A DNA stretch of 27,093 nt from Colimorpha_A sp045540115 (GTDB lineage: Bacteria; Bacillota; Clostridia; Oscillospirales; CAG-272): positions 1-27,093 of the forward strand of contig JAZQGR010000077.1 of assembly GCA_045540115.1 (NCBI GenBank), in the 5' to 3' direction. Every line of letters starts with the position of its first letter. The first letter of the stretch is position 1. Positions 15,237-22,521 of the stretch are shown here, one piece after another. A program made the position numbers and the translations under genes. Under the pieces are notes generated by a model. The model was not told the DNA's origin. It saw nothing but the letters and a program-made list of their open reading frames with translations, and did not search any database.

Positions 15237-15794
15237 ATGCGCAAGAATTTTGGAGCGAAAACATGGCTTTACCCGATGCCTGTTCTAATAATCGGAACGT
15301 ACGACGAAAACGGTCTCCCGAACGCAATGAATGCTGCGTGGGGTGGAATTTATGACACAAATCAGGTCATGGTCTGTCTGTCCGACGATCATAAGACAAC
15401 GGAGAATATCAAGAATAATGGCGCCTTCACGGTAAGCTTCGCGACGGCAGAAACGGTCGTTCCCTGTGACTACGTCGGAATCGTTTCGGCAAACGACGTT
15501 CCGGATAAGCCGGCAAAGGCGGGATTCACAACGGTCAAGAGCGGATTTGTCAATGCGCCGATCATAAACGAGCTGCCGATGACGGTCGAATGTAAGCTTC
15601 TGAAGTTCAACGAGGACGGTATCTGCATAGGTGAGATAGTCAACGTTTCTGCCGACGAAAGCATCCTTGACGAAAACGGCAAGGTAGACGTAAAGAAGCT
15701 CGATCCCATCATTTACGATAGTGTTACCCACGCGTATTGGGGCTTCGGTGAGCGCGTCGGTCAGGCATTTTCCGACGGAAAGAAGATAAAATAA
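15237..15794 (+). CDS. Flavin reductase family / FMN-binding split-barrel protein
   Basis: The 185-residue protein fits the flavin reductase-like FMN-binding split-barrel family. It opens with KTWLYPMPVLIIGTYDENGLPNAMNAAWGG, where the family has its flavin-contacting strand pair, and continues VMVCLSDDHKTTENIKNNGAFTVSFA (about 42-65), typical of these proteins. It probably transfers electrons from NAD(P)H or a ferredoxin-type donor to FMN or another acceptor in the cytoplasm. ATG 15237 is preferred over 15201 because AGAGGA lies 7 bases upstream and the -10 box overlaps 15201. It is monocistronic, with its own promoter and terminator, and has no obvious link to the sugar operons beside it. 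Confidence 0.88.
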   Translation: MRKNFGAKTWLYPMPVLIIGTYDENGLPNAMNAAWGGIYDTNQVMVCLSDDHKTTENIKNNGAFTVSFATAETVVPCDYVGIVSANDVPDKPAKAGFTTVKSGFVNAPIINELPMTVECKLLKFNEDGICIGEIVNVSADESILDENGKVDVKKLDPIIYDSVTHAYWGFGERVGQAFSDGKKIK

Positions 15795-15795
15795 T

Positions 15796-15825
15796 AAAAT
15801 AAGACCTCGAAAGAGGTCTTATTTT
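15796..15825. terminator. Bidirectional terminator
   Basis: A 13-bp perfect stem (AAAATAAGACCTC with its complement) and GAAA loop lie between two convergent genes, with T-runs on both strands. Confidence 0.9.
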
Positions 15826-15826
15826 A

Positions 15827-16900
15827 TTATATGATCTTGCCCGATCTTGCCATATTGAGAACACGTTTATATATTGCAGAGTTTTTATCAAGCTCGCAGA
15901 TACGCTGAAGTATTCCCTCGTAGCCCTCATTATCGAGCATCGCTTTCCATTCGACCTCCTCGTCGGGAGTGTAGAGAAGCGCGGCGGCGAGAGTCATTTC
16001 GAGAACCGATGAATCCTTGCCGTATTTTTCTTCAAGGAGCATCGGGGCGACGATTCTTTCCTTGAAGGTCACCTTTCTTTGCGGCTCGCGTGCATTGCGT
16101 GCTACGGTGTCGACGAGAGTGCGGTCGGTAAATTTGTCTTTTGAAAGCAGCGCAAATTCCTTCTGATCGTTTTCCTCATAGCCGTATTCACGGCAGATAC
16201 AATCGTTTATTATCTCATAGTTTTTGTCGAGCAGGGAAAGGATCTCCTCGTCGTTTGCCGCGTCGGAATAGACTGTATATCCCTTCTGATAGCCGAGATA
16301 CGCGATTATACAGCTTGCGCTGTTATAGGTGTAGAGCTTGCGGTCAAGGAAGCCGCCAAAGCCCGATATCGGTTTAAGACCGTCAAGGGAGGGATAGTCG
16401 TCTCCGAATGCGTCACGGTCGAATTGCAGGTAGGGATACCATTCGGAATTGATGGCGGTGCCGCTCTTTTCCTTTTCGATCGTTGTGCAGAAAACTGTCG
16501 ATTCGGCGATCCTCAGCCCCTCTATGCCGATTGCATCATAAAGCTTTTTTGCGGGCGACGATGCGTTCTCGCATACGATAATTTTATTATCCGCCGATAT
16601 GTATTTTTTTAGCTCGCTTCCGACGTCGGAAAGGTTGCTTCCGCCGACGGAAACGAGGATGACGTCAACGTTTTCAAAGGCAGACGCGGAAACCGATTCC
16701 CATGTGTATGCCTTGTAGCCGTTTATGAATAGCGAGGGTTTTTTGTTTCCGAAGAAATCGACGGTAAAGCCTCCGTCGTTGTTGAGAGCATTGACAAGGG
16801 CTTCGTTTTTGTCGATGAAGACTATCTCGTTATCTCTGAGCAGACGTGAGATGAATCCGCGTCCCGTTTTGCCTGCGCCGATAATTACGACTTTGCTCAT
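15827..16900 (-). CDS. Mannitol-1-phosphate 5-dehydrogenase-like protein lacking the motif histidine (paralogue 1)
   Basis: The 357-residue protein has an N-terminal Rossmann domain (VIIGAGKTGRGFI, 5-17) and a C-terminal all-helical domain as in MtlD and other polyol-specific long-chain dehydrogenases. The family motif K-x4-N-x2-H should orient the polyol and provide the base. Here Lys188 and Asn193 are kept, but position 196 is Ser, not His. It may have a changed reaction or substrate, or bind without oxidising. I start at ATG 16900, which overlaps the TGA of the upstream paralogue (ATGA) and follows GGGGG; the longer frame from 16915 adds five residues. It is the last gene of the ROK-ADH-kinase operon. 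Confidence 0.82.
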   Translation of the reverse strand: MSKVVIIGAGKTGRGFISRLLRDNEIVFIDKNEALVNALNNDGGFTVDFFGNKKPSLFINGYKAYTWESVSASAFENVDVILVSVGGSNLSDVGSELKKYISADNKIIVCENASSPAKKLYDAIGIEGLRIAESTVFCTTIEKEKSGTAINSEWYPYLQFDRDAFGDDYPSLDGLKPISGFGGFLDRKLYTYNSASCIIAYLGYQKGYTVYSDAANDEEILSLLDKNYEIINDCICREYGYEENDQKEFALLSKDKFTDRTLVDTVARNAREPQRKVTFKERIVAPMLLEEKYGKDSSVLEMTLAAALLYTPDEEVEWKAMLDNEGYEGILQRICELDKNSAIYKRVLNMARSGKII

Positions 16901-18072
16901 TTGAGCCACCCCCATTCCTTGATGAGCGCGAGCTTTTCCTTTATGAGCAGGGCGAGCTCGCTTTCGGGATCAAGCTTGCAGACCTCGGAAAGAACCGCAT
17001 CGTAGCCGCGCTTCTCTCTTATTTCTGCCAGCTGAAGTGAAAAGGGATCGGTCGGCTCGTCATAGTGGATCGCACAGGCGATGGCGACGGAGAGGCATTC
17101 GGGCTTGACTCCGTAGTCCATACATAGGCGCGCAGAGCCGACAAGGCGGTCATCGGGACCGAGCTTACGCATCGGATCGCGGGCGTTGCGCTCAATATAG
17201 TCGACGATATTTCTGTCCTGAAGCTTGCGGAGCGAGGTGCGGGTGAATGCCCATTGCTCATCAAACGGGAAATTATGCTTTTTCGAGAGCGCGGTTGCAG
17301 TCTCGGTATAGACGCCGTCGAGGAGCTTCAGGATCCTTTCGTCGTGGGCGGCATCGGCAATATACTTGTGACCGAGAAGCGCACCGACGAAGGAGGTAGT
17401 GCCGTTCGCGGCGTTATAGGTGTAGAACTTTCTTTCGAGGAAGCCTGTAAACTCGTATATCGGCTTTTGGCAGATCATCTTTTCGGGAAGCGGAGCCTTG
17501 AGACGACTTGCGTCGTAGGGGAACTCCCAGAAGTCCTGTGCGTTTACGACGAGCGGATCCTTCTCAAGCAGCTCGGGAGTGGATTCGATGGCGGATCGCA
17601 TGATGACCGCCTCGGTTATACCTACGCTATTTTCAAAAAACTCGCGGCAACTATCCGAAATGCTCTCGGAGATGCCCTTTCTCAGCACGTCTGCGGGAAG
17701 CTTCCAATTCTCGCAGGTGACGATATTGAGCGGCTTCGGGTTAACCGACGCGCGCTTCTCGATTCCTTTCGTAAGGAAGGGAACGATCTCGGGTAGGTTT
17801 TTGCCTCCGACTGCGTCGAAAATGCAGTCTGCACTTACTATCGCGTCGCAGATCTCGTCCGTCTGCGAGAATTTGAGCGCCTTTGCGCCCGTGACAACGG
17901 TGTTTTTACTCGGATCCCCGAGAATGTTTACCGTGTACTGTCCTCTTTCGTTTATAAGGTCGCAAAGAGCATCGACCTTTTCGACGAAGATAAATTCAAT
18001 GCCGCTCAGATATAAAAGGTGACCGACAAATCCGCGGGCGATCTTTCCCGCGCCAAAAATAACACAACTCAT
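16897..18072 (-). CDS. Mannitol-1-phosphate 5-dehydrogenase-like protein lacking the motif histidine (paralogue 2)
   Basis: The 391-residue protein has the same two-domain architecture as the following gene: the nucleotide loop VIFGAGKIARGFVGH (4-18) and the helical C-terminal domain. In the K-x4-N-x2-H motif it has Lys215, Asn220 and Asn223, so the histidine is replaced by Asn, different from the Ser of its partner. The two proteins share blocks such as FLxRKxYTYN and RNARxPxRK but are clearly diverged, so they may form a heteromer or act on consecutive intermediates. AAAGGAG lies 6 bases before the ATG. It starts 11 bases after the kinase stop and overlaps the next gene by 4 bases. Confidence 0.82.
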   Translation of the reverse strand: MSCVIFGAGKIARGFVGHLLYLSGIEFIFVEKVDALCDLINERGQYTVNILGDPSKNTVVTGAKALKFSQTDEICDAIVSADCIFDAVGGKNLPEIVPFLTKGIEKRASVNPKPLNIVTCENWKLPADVLRKGISESISDSCREFFENSVGITEAVIMRSAIESTPELLEKDPLVVNAQDFWEFPYDASRLKAPLPEKMICQKPIYEFTGFLERKFYTYNAANGTTSFVGALLGHKYIADAAHDERILKLLDGVYTETATALSKKHNFPFDEQWAFTRTSLRKLQDRNIVDYIERNARDPMRKLGPDDRLVGSARLCMDYGVKPECLSVAIACAIHYDEPTDPFSLQLAEIREKRGYDAVLSEVCKLDPESELALLIKEKLALIKEWGWLK

Positions 18073-18083
18073 ATTTACTCCTT

Positions 18084-19463
18084 TCAGAGACCGTTAAATT
18101 CCCCGAATGCTTCCTTCAGGGACGGATATAGTTTTTTGTATACGTTAAAGCGCTTCATAAGAACGTTTCGGTATTCGGGTTCGGGCTTTATCGGCTCGGA
18201 ATAGCTGACGCATTCCTTTATTGCCGAGGCGATATCGGGATAAGCGCCCTCTCCGACCATTGCGAGCATACAGGCACCGAGCGCCGAGGTGTCGGGCTCG
18301 CATACGCTTACGACCTCACAGTCGAAAACCGTTGCGCGAAGCTTGTTCATAAAGATGTCGCGGGAGGAGCCTCCACCGCAGACGAGCCTGCTCACTTTTG
18401 TCGCGTTCATTGAGGTCATAATATCGTAAAGGCTGAATACCACGCCCTCAAGCGTTGAATACGATAGAGAGTGGGCGTCAGCGTTACCGTTCAACCCGAA
18501 ATAAACACCGCGCGCATTTTCATCGTATATCGGCGCGCGCTCGCCGTTAAGATACGGTAAAAATATCGGAGGCTTTTCTTTGAGAATATCAAGCGTCAGC
18601 CCGTCGATGCCGAAGCAATTTATTGCGAGATCGTTTGAAGCTCCGCTTGATTTTGTTCCGCCGTAGGTACAGTTTCCGACAAAATATCCGCCGCTGACAA
18701 AACCGTCGGGATTTATCTTATCGGAGATATATCCGATATGCTCGCTCGTTCCCGAGAGGTCGAAAAAGTCGCCGACGCGGTGTATTCCCATTCCGAGAAG
18801 CCCCGCAAAAAAGTCGTTACAGCCGAGATAAACGGGAGTGCCTGTCTTAATGCCGTAGTCCTTTTCCGCCTCGTAGGTTACTCTGCCTGCGATCTCCGTC
18901 GGTTGCTTTAATGCGGGCAAGCCAAGCCCGACACCGAGCTTTTTCATTATTCCGTCGGCATATTTTCCCGTTTCTTGGTTAGATATACCGCGCATCGAAA
19001 ATACGTCTGTTACGGTTTTACCCGTAAGGGAACGTATGAGAAGCTCCTTCGGCATGAGGACTGTCGTGTCCTTGCCGTAATGCTTTTGAATATACATAAG
19101 CCTCGGAAGCGGATATGAGATTATATCGGGGTGCTTCATTCCGATCTCCGAAATGAACTCCTCCTCCGAAATGACCGATTTTATATATTCAAGCTCTTTT
19201 TTGCCGACATCGCAGCTCCACGTTATAACGTGACTGTCGTTTGCGATGTAGGTTCCGACCTGCGACGATATTGATATCGCGGCGATTTCCCCGTGCGTTG
19301 AGAGCTCGGCGATAACAGACTTTACCGCGTCGAGCCAGCACTGCGGTGCTTCGCCATCGTATCCGCGCTTTGCCTTTACGGTCTTGCCACTTTTGCTCCT
19401 CATTACTGCCTTGACGGACGAGGTTCCGATATCAAGACCGAGATAATACTTTTCCGCGCTCAT
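18084..19463 (-). CDS. FGGY family carbohydrate kinase
   Basis: The 459-residue sugar kinase of the xylulokinase/gluconokinase family phosphorylates a pentulose, hexulose or polyol with ATP. Visible landmarks are LGLDIGTSSVKA (9-20, phosphate 1), DLSGTSEHIG in the second domain (about 238-247), PYLNGERAPIYDENARG (about 307-323, FGGY C-domain signature region) and CGGGSSRDIFMNKLRA (about 367-382, adenosine). Length is slightly shorter than the typical 480-510. Its ATG overlaps the TGA of the alcohol dehydrogenase (ATGA), so both are coupled. Likely it phosphorylates the product of that dehydrogenase before the MtlD-like pair. Substrate specificity is not readable by eye. Confidence 0.9.
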   Translation of the reverse strand: MSAEKYYLGLDIGTSSVKAVMRSKSGKTVKAKRGYDGEAPQCWLDAVKSVIAELSTHGEIAAISISSQVGTYIANDSHVITWSCDVGKKELEYIKSVISEEEFISEIGMKHPDIISYPLPRLMYIQKHYGKDTTVLMPKELLIRSLTGKTVTDVFSMRGISNQETGKYADGIMKKLGVGLGLPALKQPTEIAGRVTYEAEKDYGIKTGTPVYLGCNDFFAGLLGMGIHRVGDFFDLSGTSEHIGYISDKINPDGFVSGGYFVGNCTYGGTKSSGASNDLAINCFGIDGLTLDILKEKPPIFLPYLNGERAPIYDENARGVYFGLNGNADAHSLSYSTLEGVVFSLYDIMTSMNATKVSRLVCGGGSSRDIFMNKLRATVFDCEVVSVCEPDTSALGACMLAMVGEGAYPDIASAIKECVSYSEPIKPEPEYRNVLMKRFNVYKKLYPSLKEAFGEFNGL

Positions 19464-20479
19464 TTTTCGAAGGTAAATATTGCCTTGACGAATCCGACAG
19501 GGCGGTTACGGGCATCGGATAGTCCCTTTTCAAACTCCGAAAGGTCAAGCGTTTCGGAGATGAATGGCGTCATATCGACGGCACCGTCAGCCATCATCTG
19601 AATCGCCTTTTTATGCTGATTCCAGTTGTTTCCCGCGCCGATTACGTGAAGATTGTTTACGTGAATGTCGTCAATTCGGACAGACATTGTCTTGCCGCGT
19701 CCGTAGCCCGCAAGGGCAATGTAGCCGCCCTTTTTACATAGCTTGAAGCTGTTCGTTATGCACTCCTCAAGTCCTGTTGCCTCGATTATGTAATCGGTTC
19801 CCTCAGGGTGATACTTTTTCATTGCCTCGAAGAGATCCTCCTCGCGCGTGGCAACGGTCGCATAAGCGCCGAGCTCCTTTGCGATGGATAGGCGCTGAGA
19901 CGAGGCCGCAACGACTACGATCTTTCGCATCCCCATCGCCTTCGCTACCGCAAGACAGCAAAGCCCGATCGAGCCAGCGCCGAAAATAAGGCAAGTCTTT
20001 CCGTATACGGGATCGAGCTTTTCCCAGGTTCCGAGAGCAACGCCCATCGGCTCTGCGAGAGCGGCGTGGGTGAAGGAAAGGGAGTCCGGAAGCTCAACGA
20101 GACCGTAAATCGGCACGTCTATATATTCGGCGTAAGCGCCGTTGCGGCGGAATCCAATCTCCTCAAAGTCCTTGCAGTATCTCCAATTACCCGAGCGGCA
20201 AGCCTCACACTTACCGCAGGTTACGTCATTTGATCCTGTGACTCTTTTGCCGATCCAATGCGCGGCGTTTTCGTCGGCAACCTCCTCAACTATTCCCGAC
20301 CACTCGTGACCGGGAGTAAGGGGGTAATTTGCGGGAATATTTCCGTCGATGACCTCGAGGTCTGTCGCGCATATCGCTGCCGCCATTACCTTTATTCTCG
20401 CAAATCCATTTTCAAGCGGAGCAAGCTCGCGCTCGGAAAGATATACCTTCCCCGGCTTTTCAATAACAACACATTTCAT
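19460..20479 (-). CDS. Zinc-dependent medium-chain alcohol dehydrogenase (polyol dehydrogenase-like)
   Basis: The 339-residue MDR enzyme should interconvert a polyol or sugar alcohol and a ketose with NAD(P). Catalytic zinc residues are Cys37 (AICATD) and His58-Glu59 (PGHEW). The structural zinc cysteines 88, 91, 94 and 102 are complete. The Rossmann loop is FGAGSIGLC (about 167-175). It resembles sorbitol, L-threonine and galactitol-phosphate dehydrogenases in layout. AAAGG lies upstream of ATG 20479. It is the second gene of the operon, 18 bases after the ROK regulator stop and overlapping the kinase start. Confidence 0.92.
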   Translation of the reverse strand: MKCVVIEKPGKVYLSERELAPLENGFARIKVMAAAICATDLEVIDGNIPANYPLTPGHEWSGIVEEVADENAAHWIGKRVTGSNDVTCGKCEACRSGNWRYCKDFEEIGFRRNGAYAEYIDVPIYGLVELPDSLSFTHAALAEPMGVALGTWEKLDPVYGKTCLIFGAGSIGLCCLAVAKAMGMRKIVVVAASSQRLSIAKELGAYATVATREEDLFEAMKKYHPEGTDYIIEATGLEECITNSFKLCKKGGYIALAGYGRGKTMSVRIDDIHVNNLHVIGAGNNWNQHKKAIQMMADGAVDMTPFISETLDLSEFEKGLSDARNRPVGFVKAIFTFEK

Positions 20480-20497
20480 GATAATATCCTTTCATCT

Positions 20498-21580
20498 TTA
20501 TATTATGAATGATCTGACCGCCGATCTTATCGACTCAACAGCCGCGCCGTAGGCGGCGGAAATTCCGGGATCGACGCTTATATCAAGCTCACATCCGTCA
20601 AGAGATGAAAGCGCGCCTTCGGTGAAAGCCGAAAGCGATGCCGCCTTGCCTGTCAGTATAAGCTTTTGCGGACGGAACATTATATAGGTATTGTAAAGAG
20701 CGGCGGAGAGACGCTTGCCCGCCTCGCGAAGCTCTTTTTCAAATTTTTCGGGTGAAGACATTACCGCATCCGTTCCGCTTCCGATCGCCGAAAGCGAGCC
20801 GTATGCTTCAAGACAGCCGCGCTTGCCGCACGAGCATTTTTTGCCGTTCGGAACGGCGAGAGTGTGACCGAGCTCGAAACGGTCGGTGTCGTCAAGGATC
20901 GTTCCGTCGAGCGAGACCGCCATACCGATACCGCCGTCAACTCGCAAAAGAACGCAGTTATCGGTTTTTTCCTTATACGTCTGACCGAGAAGCATACACT
21001 TCGGGTCGTGTCCGAGATATACGGGGAGAGCGTATTTGGCGGCAAAATGCTCCTTGATATTTATCGGCTCCCAGTCGGGAATATTCGGGAACAGGGAAGA
21101 TACTCCGAGCCGTCCGTTCACGCTTCCCTGCATTGCGATACCGAGGCTGAAAACAGTAAGGCTGTTTTCGCTACACCACGAATTGACACTTTCAAGCAGG
21201 CTCTCGGCTTCGGCAATAATTCCCGACTGTGTCCGCGCAGTCAGGTCGGCTTCGAACTTGCTTATTATTCGCGAGTCGAGTGCGACGACCTCGCAGGACA
21301 GCCCCGAAAGATTAATGTCAAGCCCGATGCTGACGGTCTTATCGGTGGAGGGCTTCAATATGTATGCAGTTCTGCCCGCGCCCGTGTTTTCGCTTTTTTC
21401 CTCGACGACATAGCCCTTTTCGATAAGGAGCGCAACGTTTTGGGATACCGTTCCCCAAGAAAATCCCGTCTCGGCTTCGATCTCGCGTCGAGATGTAGTT
21501 TTTCTTTCAAGAATGAAAGCGAAAATATCGGATAAGGTATTCTTTTTTTGTCTGTTTTGCGTTATATACTTCTTCACCAT
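20498..21580 (-). CDS. ROK family transcriptional regulator
   Basis: The 360-residue regulator is of the NagC/XylR type. The N-terminal winged helix-turn-helix is at about 15-70 (TSRREIEAETGFSWGTVSQNVALL). The C-terminal ROK domain has a sugar-kinase fold. The zinc motif CSCGKRGCLEAYGS and the preceding ELGHT are intact. Missing catalytic residues for kinase activity cannot be judged by eye; most ROK regulators sense sugar phosphates or sugars. The ATG is preceded by AAGG. It heads its own operon and reads from the palindromic promoter/operator at 21607-21649, so autorepression and control of the divergent UlaG-like gene are expected. Confidence 0.92.
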   Translation of the reverse strand: MVKKYITQNRQKKNTLSDIFAFILERKTTSRREIEAETGFSWGTVSQNVALLIEKGYVVEEKSENTGAGRTAYILKPSTDKTVSIGLDINLSGLSCEVVALDSRIISKFEADLTARTQSGIIAEAESLLESVNSWCSENSLTVFSLGIAMQGSVNGRLGVSSLFPNIPDWEPINIKEHFAAKYALPVYLGHDPKCMLLGQTYKEKTDNCVLLRVDGGIGMAVSLDGTILDDTDRFELGHTLAVPNGKKCSCGKRGCLEAYGSLSAIGSGTDAVMSSPEKFEKELREAGKRLSAALYNTYIMFRPQKLILTGKAASLSAFTEGALSSLDGCELDISVDPGISAAYGAAVESIRSAVRSFII

Positions 21581-21606
21581 AAAAAACCTTTACGATTTTG
21601 TATTTA

Positions 21607-21649
21607 ACCGTTGACAATTATATCAAAGTTTGATATAATTGTCAACGGT
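21607..21649. promoter_or_regulatory. Perfect 43-bp palindrome: face-to-face promoters and probable ROK operator
   Basis: Each arm has 21 bases and mirrors exactly around a single G at 21628. On plus, TTGACA (21611-21616) and TATAAT (21634-21639) are 17 bases apart. By symmetry the minus strand has TTGACA (complement of 21640-21645) and TATAAT (complement of 21617-21622), also 17 apart. Both promoters thus use the same DNA and serve the ROK operon and the UlaG-like gene. A dimeric ROK regulator bound to the dyad would block both. Confidence 0.9.
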
Positions 21650-21681
21650 ATTAAGAATATTTTTCGAAGGGAATATTTCGT

Positions 21682-22500
21682 ATGAATAAAAACGACGTTT
21701 TACGCCTTAAGCTCACGCCCGAGCAGACGGCTCTGCACTATATCGGTCAGGTCGGCTTTATAATCGGAAGCTCGGGAAAATATATATCGGTCGATCCGTA
21801 TTTAAGCGACTACGTTGACCGCAATTGCTCGCAGCTTGTAAGCTGGAAGCGCCTGTACGATGCGCCGATAGACGCGGGCGAGCTTGATTTCCTTGATGCT
21901 GTGCTTTGCACTCATCCTCATTTTGACCATGCAGACCCGTGGACTCTTCCAAGGATCGCGGAGGCGAACCGGAAAACGGTATTCATCGTTCCCGCGCCGA
22001 TAGTCGACACTATCGCTTCTTACGGGATCGGCAGGGACAGAATAATTCCCGCTATTGCAGACGAGAAGATAGAGCTTGACGGCTTTGAGATAACTCCGAT
22101 CCCGTCGGCTCACGAGGTCTTCCATACCGATGAAAACGGTAATTATTTCGAGCTTGGGTACATTATTGATGATGGAAGTAACCGAATTTTCCACGCGGGC
22201 GATATGTGTATGTACGAGGGTCTGACCGAACGGCTTACGAATATAGACGTAGCGATCCTTCCGATAAACGGCAGGGACTACTTTAGAAATTCGCTTGATA
22301 TTATTGGTAATTTCGATTCCGTTGAGGCGGTCAAGCTTTCCTCCTCAATAGGCGCGAAGCTTCTCGTTCCCGTTCATCACGACCTTTACGAGGTGAATAA
22401 GGTTAACCCCGCGGTCTTTGTCGACACCTTGATGACGCTAAACCGCGAGCAGTGCTATCATATCTTCGCTCCCGGTGAAAAGTACATTTATCAAAAATAA
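21682..22500 (+). CDS. UlaG-like MBL-fold metallo-hydrolase
   Basis: The 272-residue metallo-beta-lactamase-fold hydrolase has metal residues His78, His80, Asp82 and His83 in THPHFDHADP, plus His144, Asp174 (FHAGDM) and His232/His233 (VPVHHD). This resembles the UlaG group (L-ascorbate-6-phosphate lactonase), so it may open a sugar lactone or a cyclic phosphate. GAAGGGAA precedes ATG 21682. It is expressed from the plus-strand half of the palindromic promoter, with the sugar-dehydrogenase operon on the other side, so it probably takes part in the same sugar-acid or polyol pathway. UlaG-type proteins also have other substrates, so the reaction is open. Confidence 0.88.
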   Translation: MNKNDVLRLKLTPEQTALHYIGQVGFIIGSSGKYISVDPYLSDYVDRNCSQLVSWKRLYDAPIDAGELDFLDAVLCTHPHFDHADPWTLPRIAEANRKTVFIVPAPIVDTIASYGIGRDRIIPAIADEKIELDGFEITPIPSAHEVFHTDENGNYFELGYIIDDGSNRIFHAGDMCMYEGLTERLTNIDVAILPINGRDYFRNSLDIIGNFDSVEAVKLSSSIGAKLLVPVHHDLYEVNKVNPAVFVDTLMTLNREQCYHIFAPGEKYIYQK

Positions 22501-22520
22501 AAAAGCCCGAAAGGGCTTTT
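22501..22520. terminator. Bidirectional terminator
   Basis: An 8-bp stem (AAAAGCCC with GGGCTTTT) and GAAA loop lie directly after the UlaG-like stop. The minus-strand P-type ATPase gene ends 2 bases away, so both convergent genes share it. Confidence 0.85.
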
Positions 22521-22521
22521 T

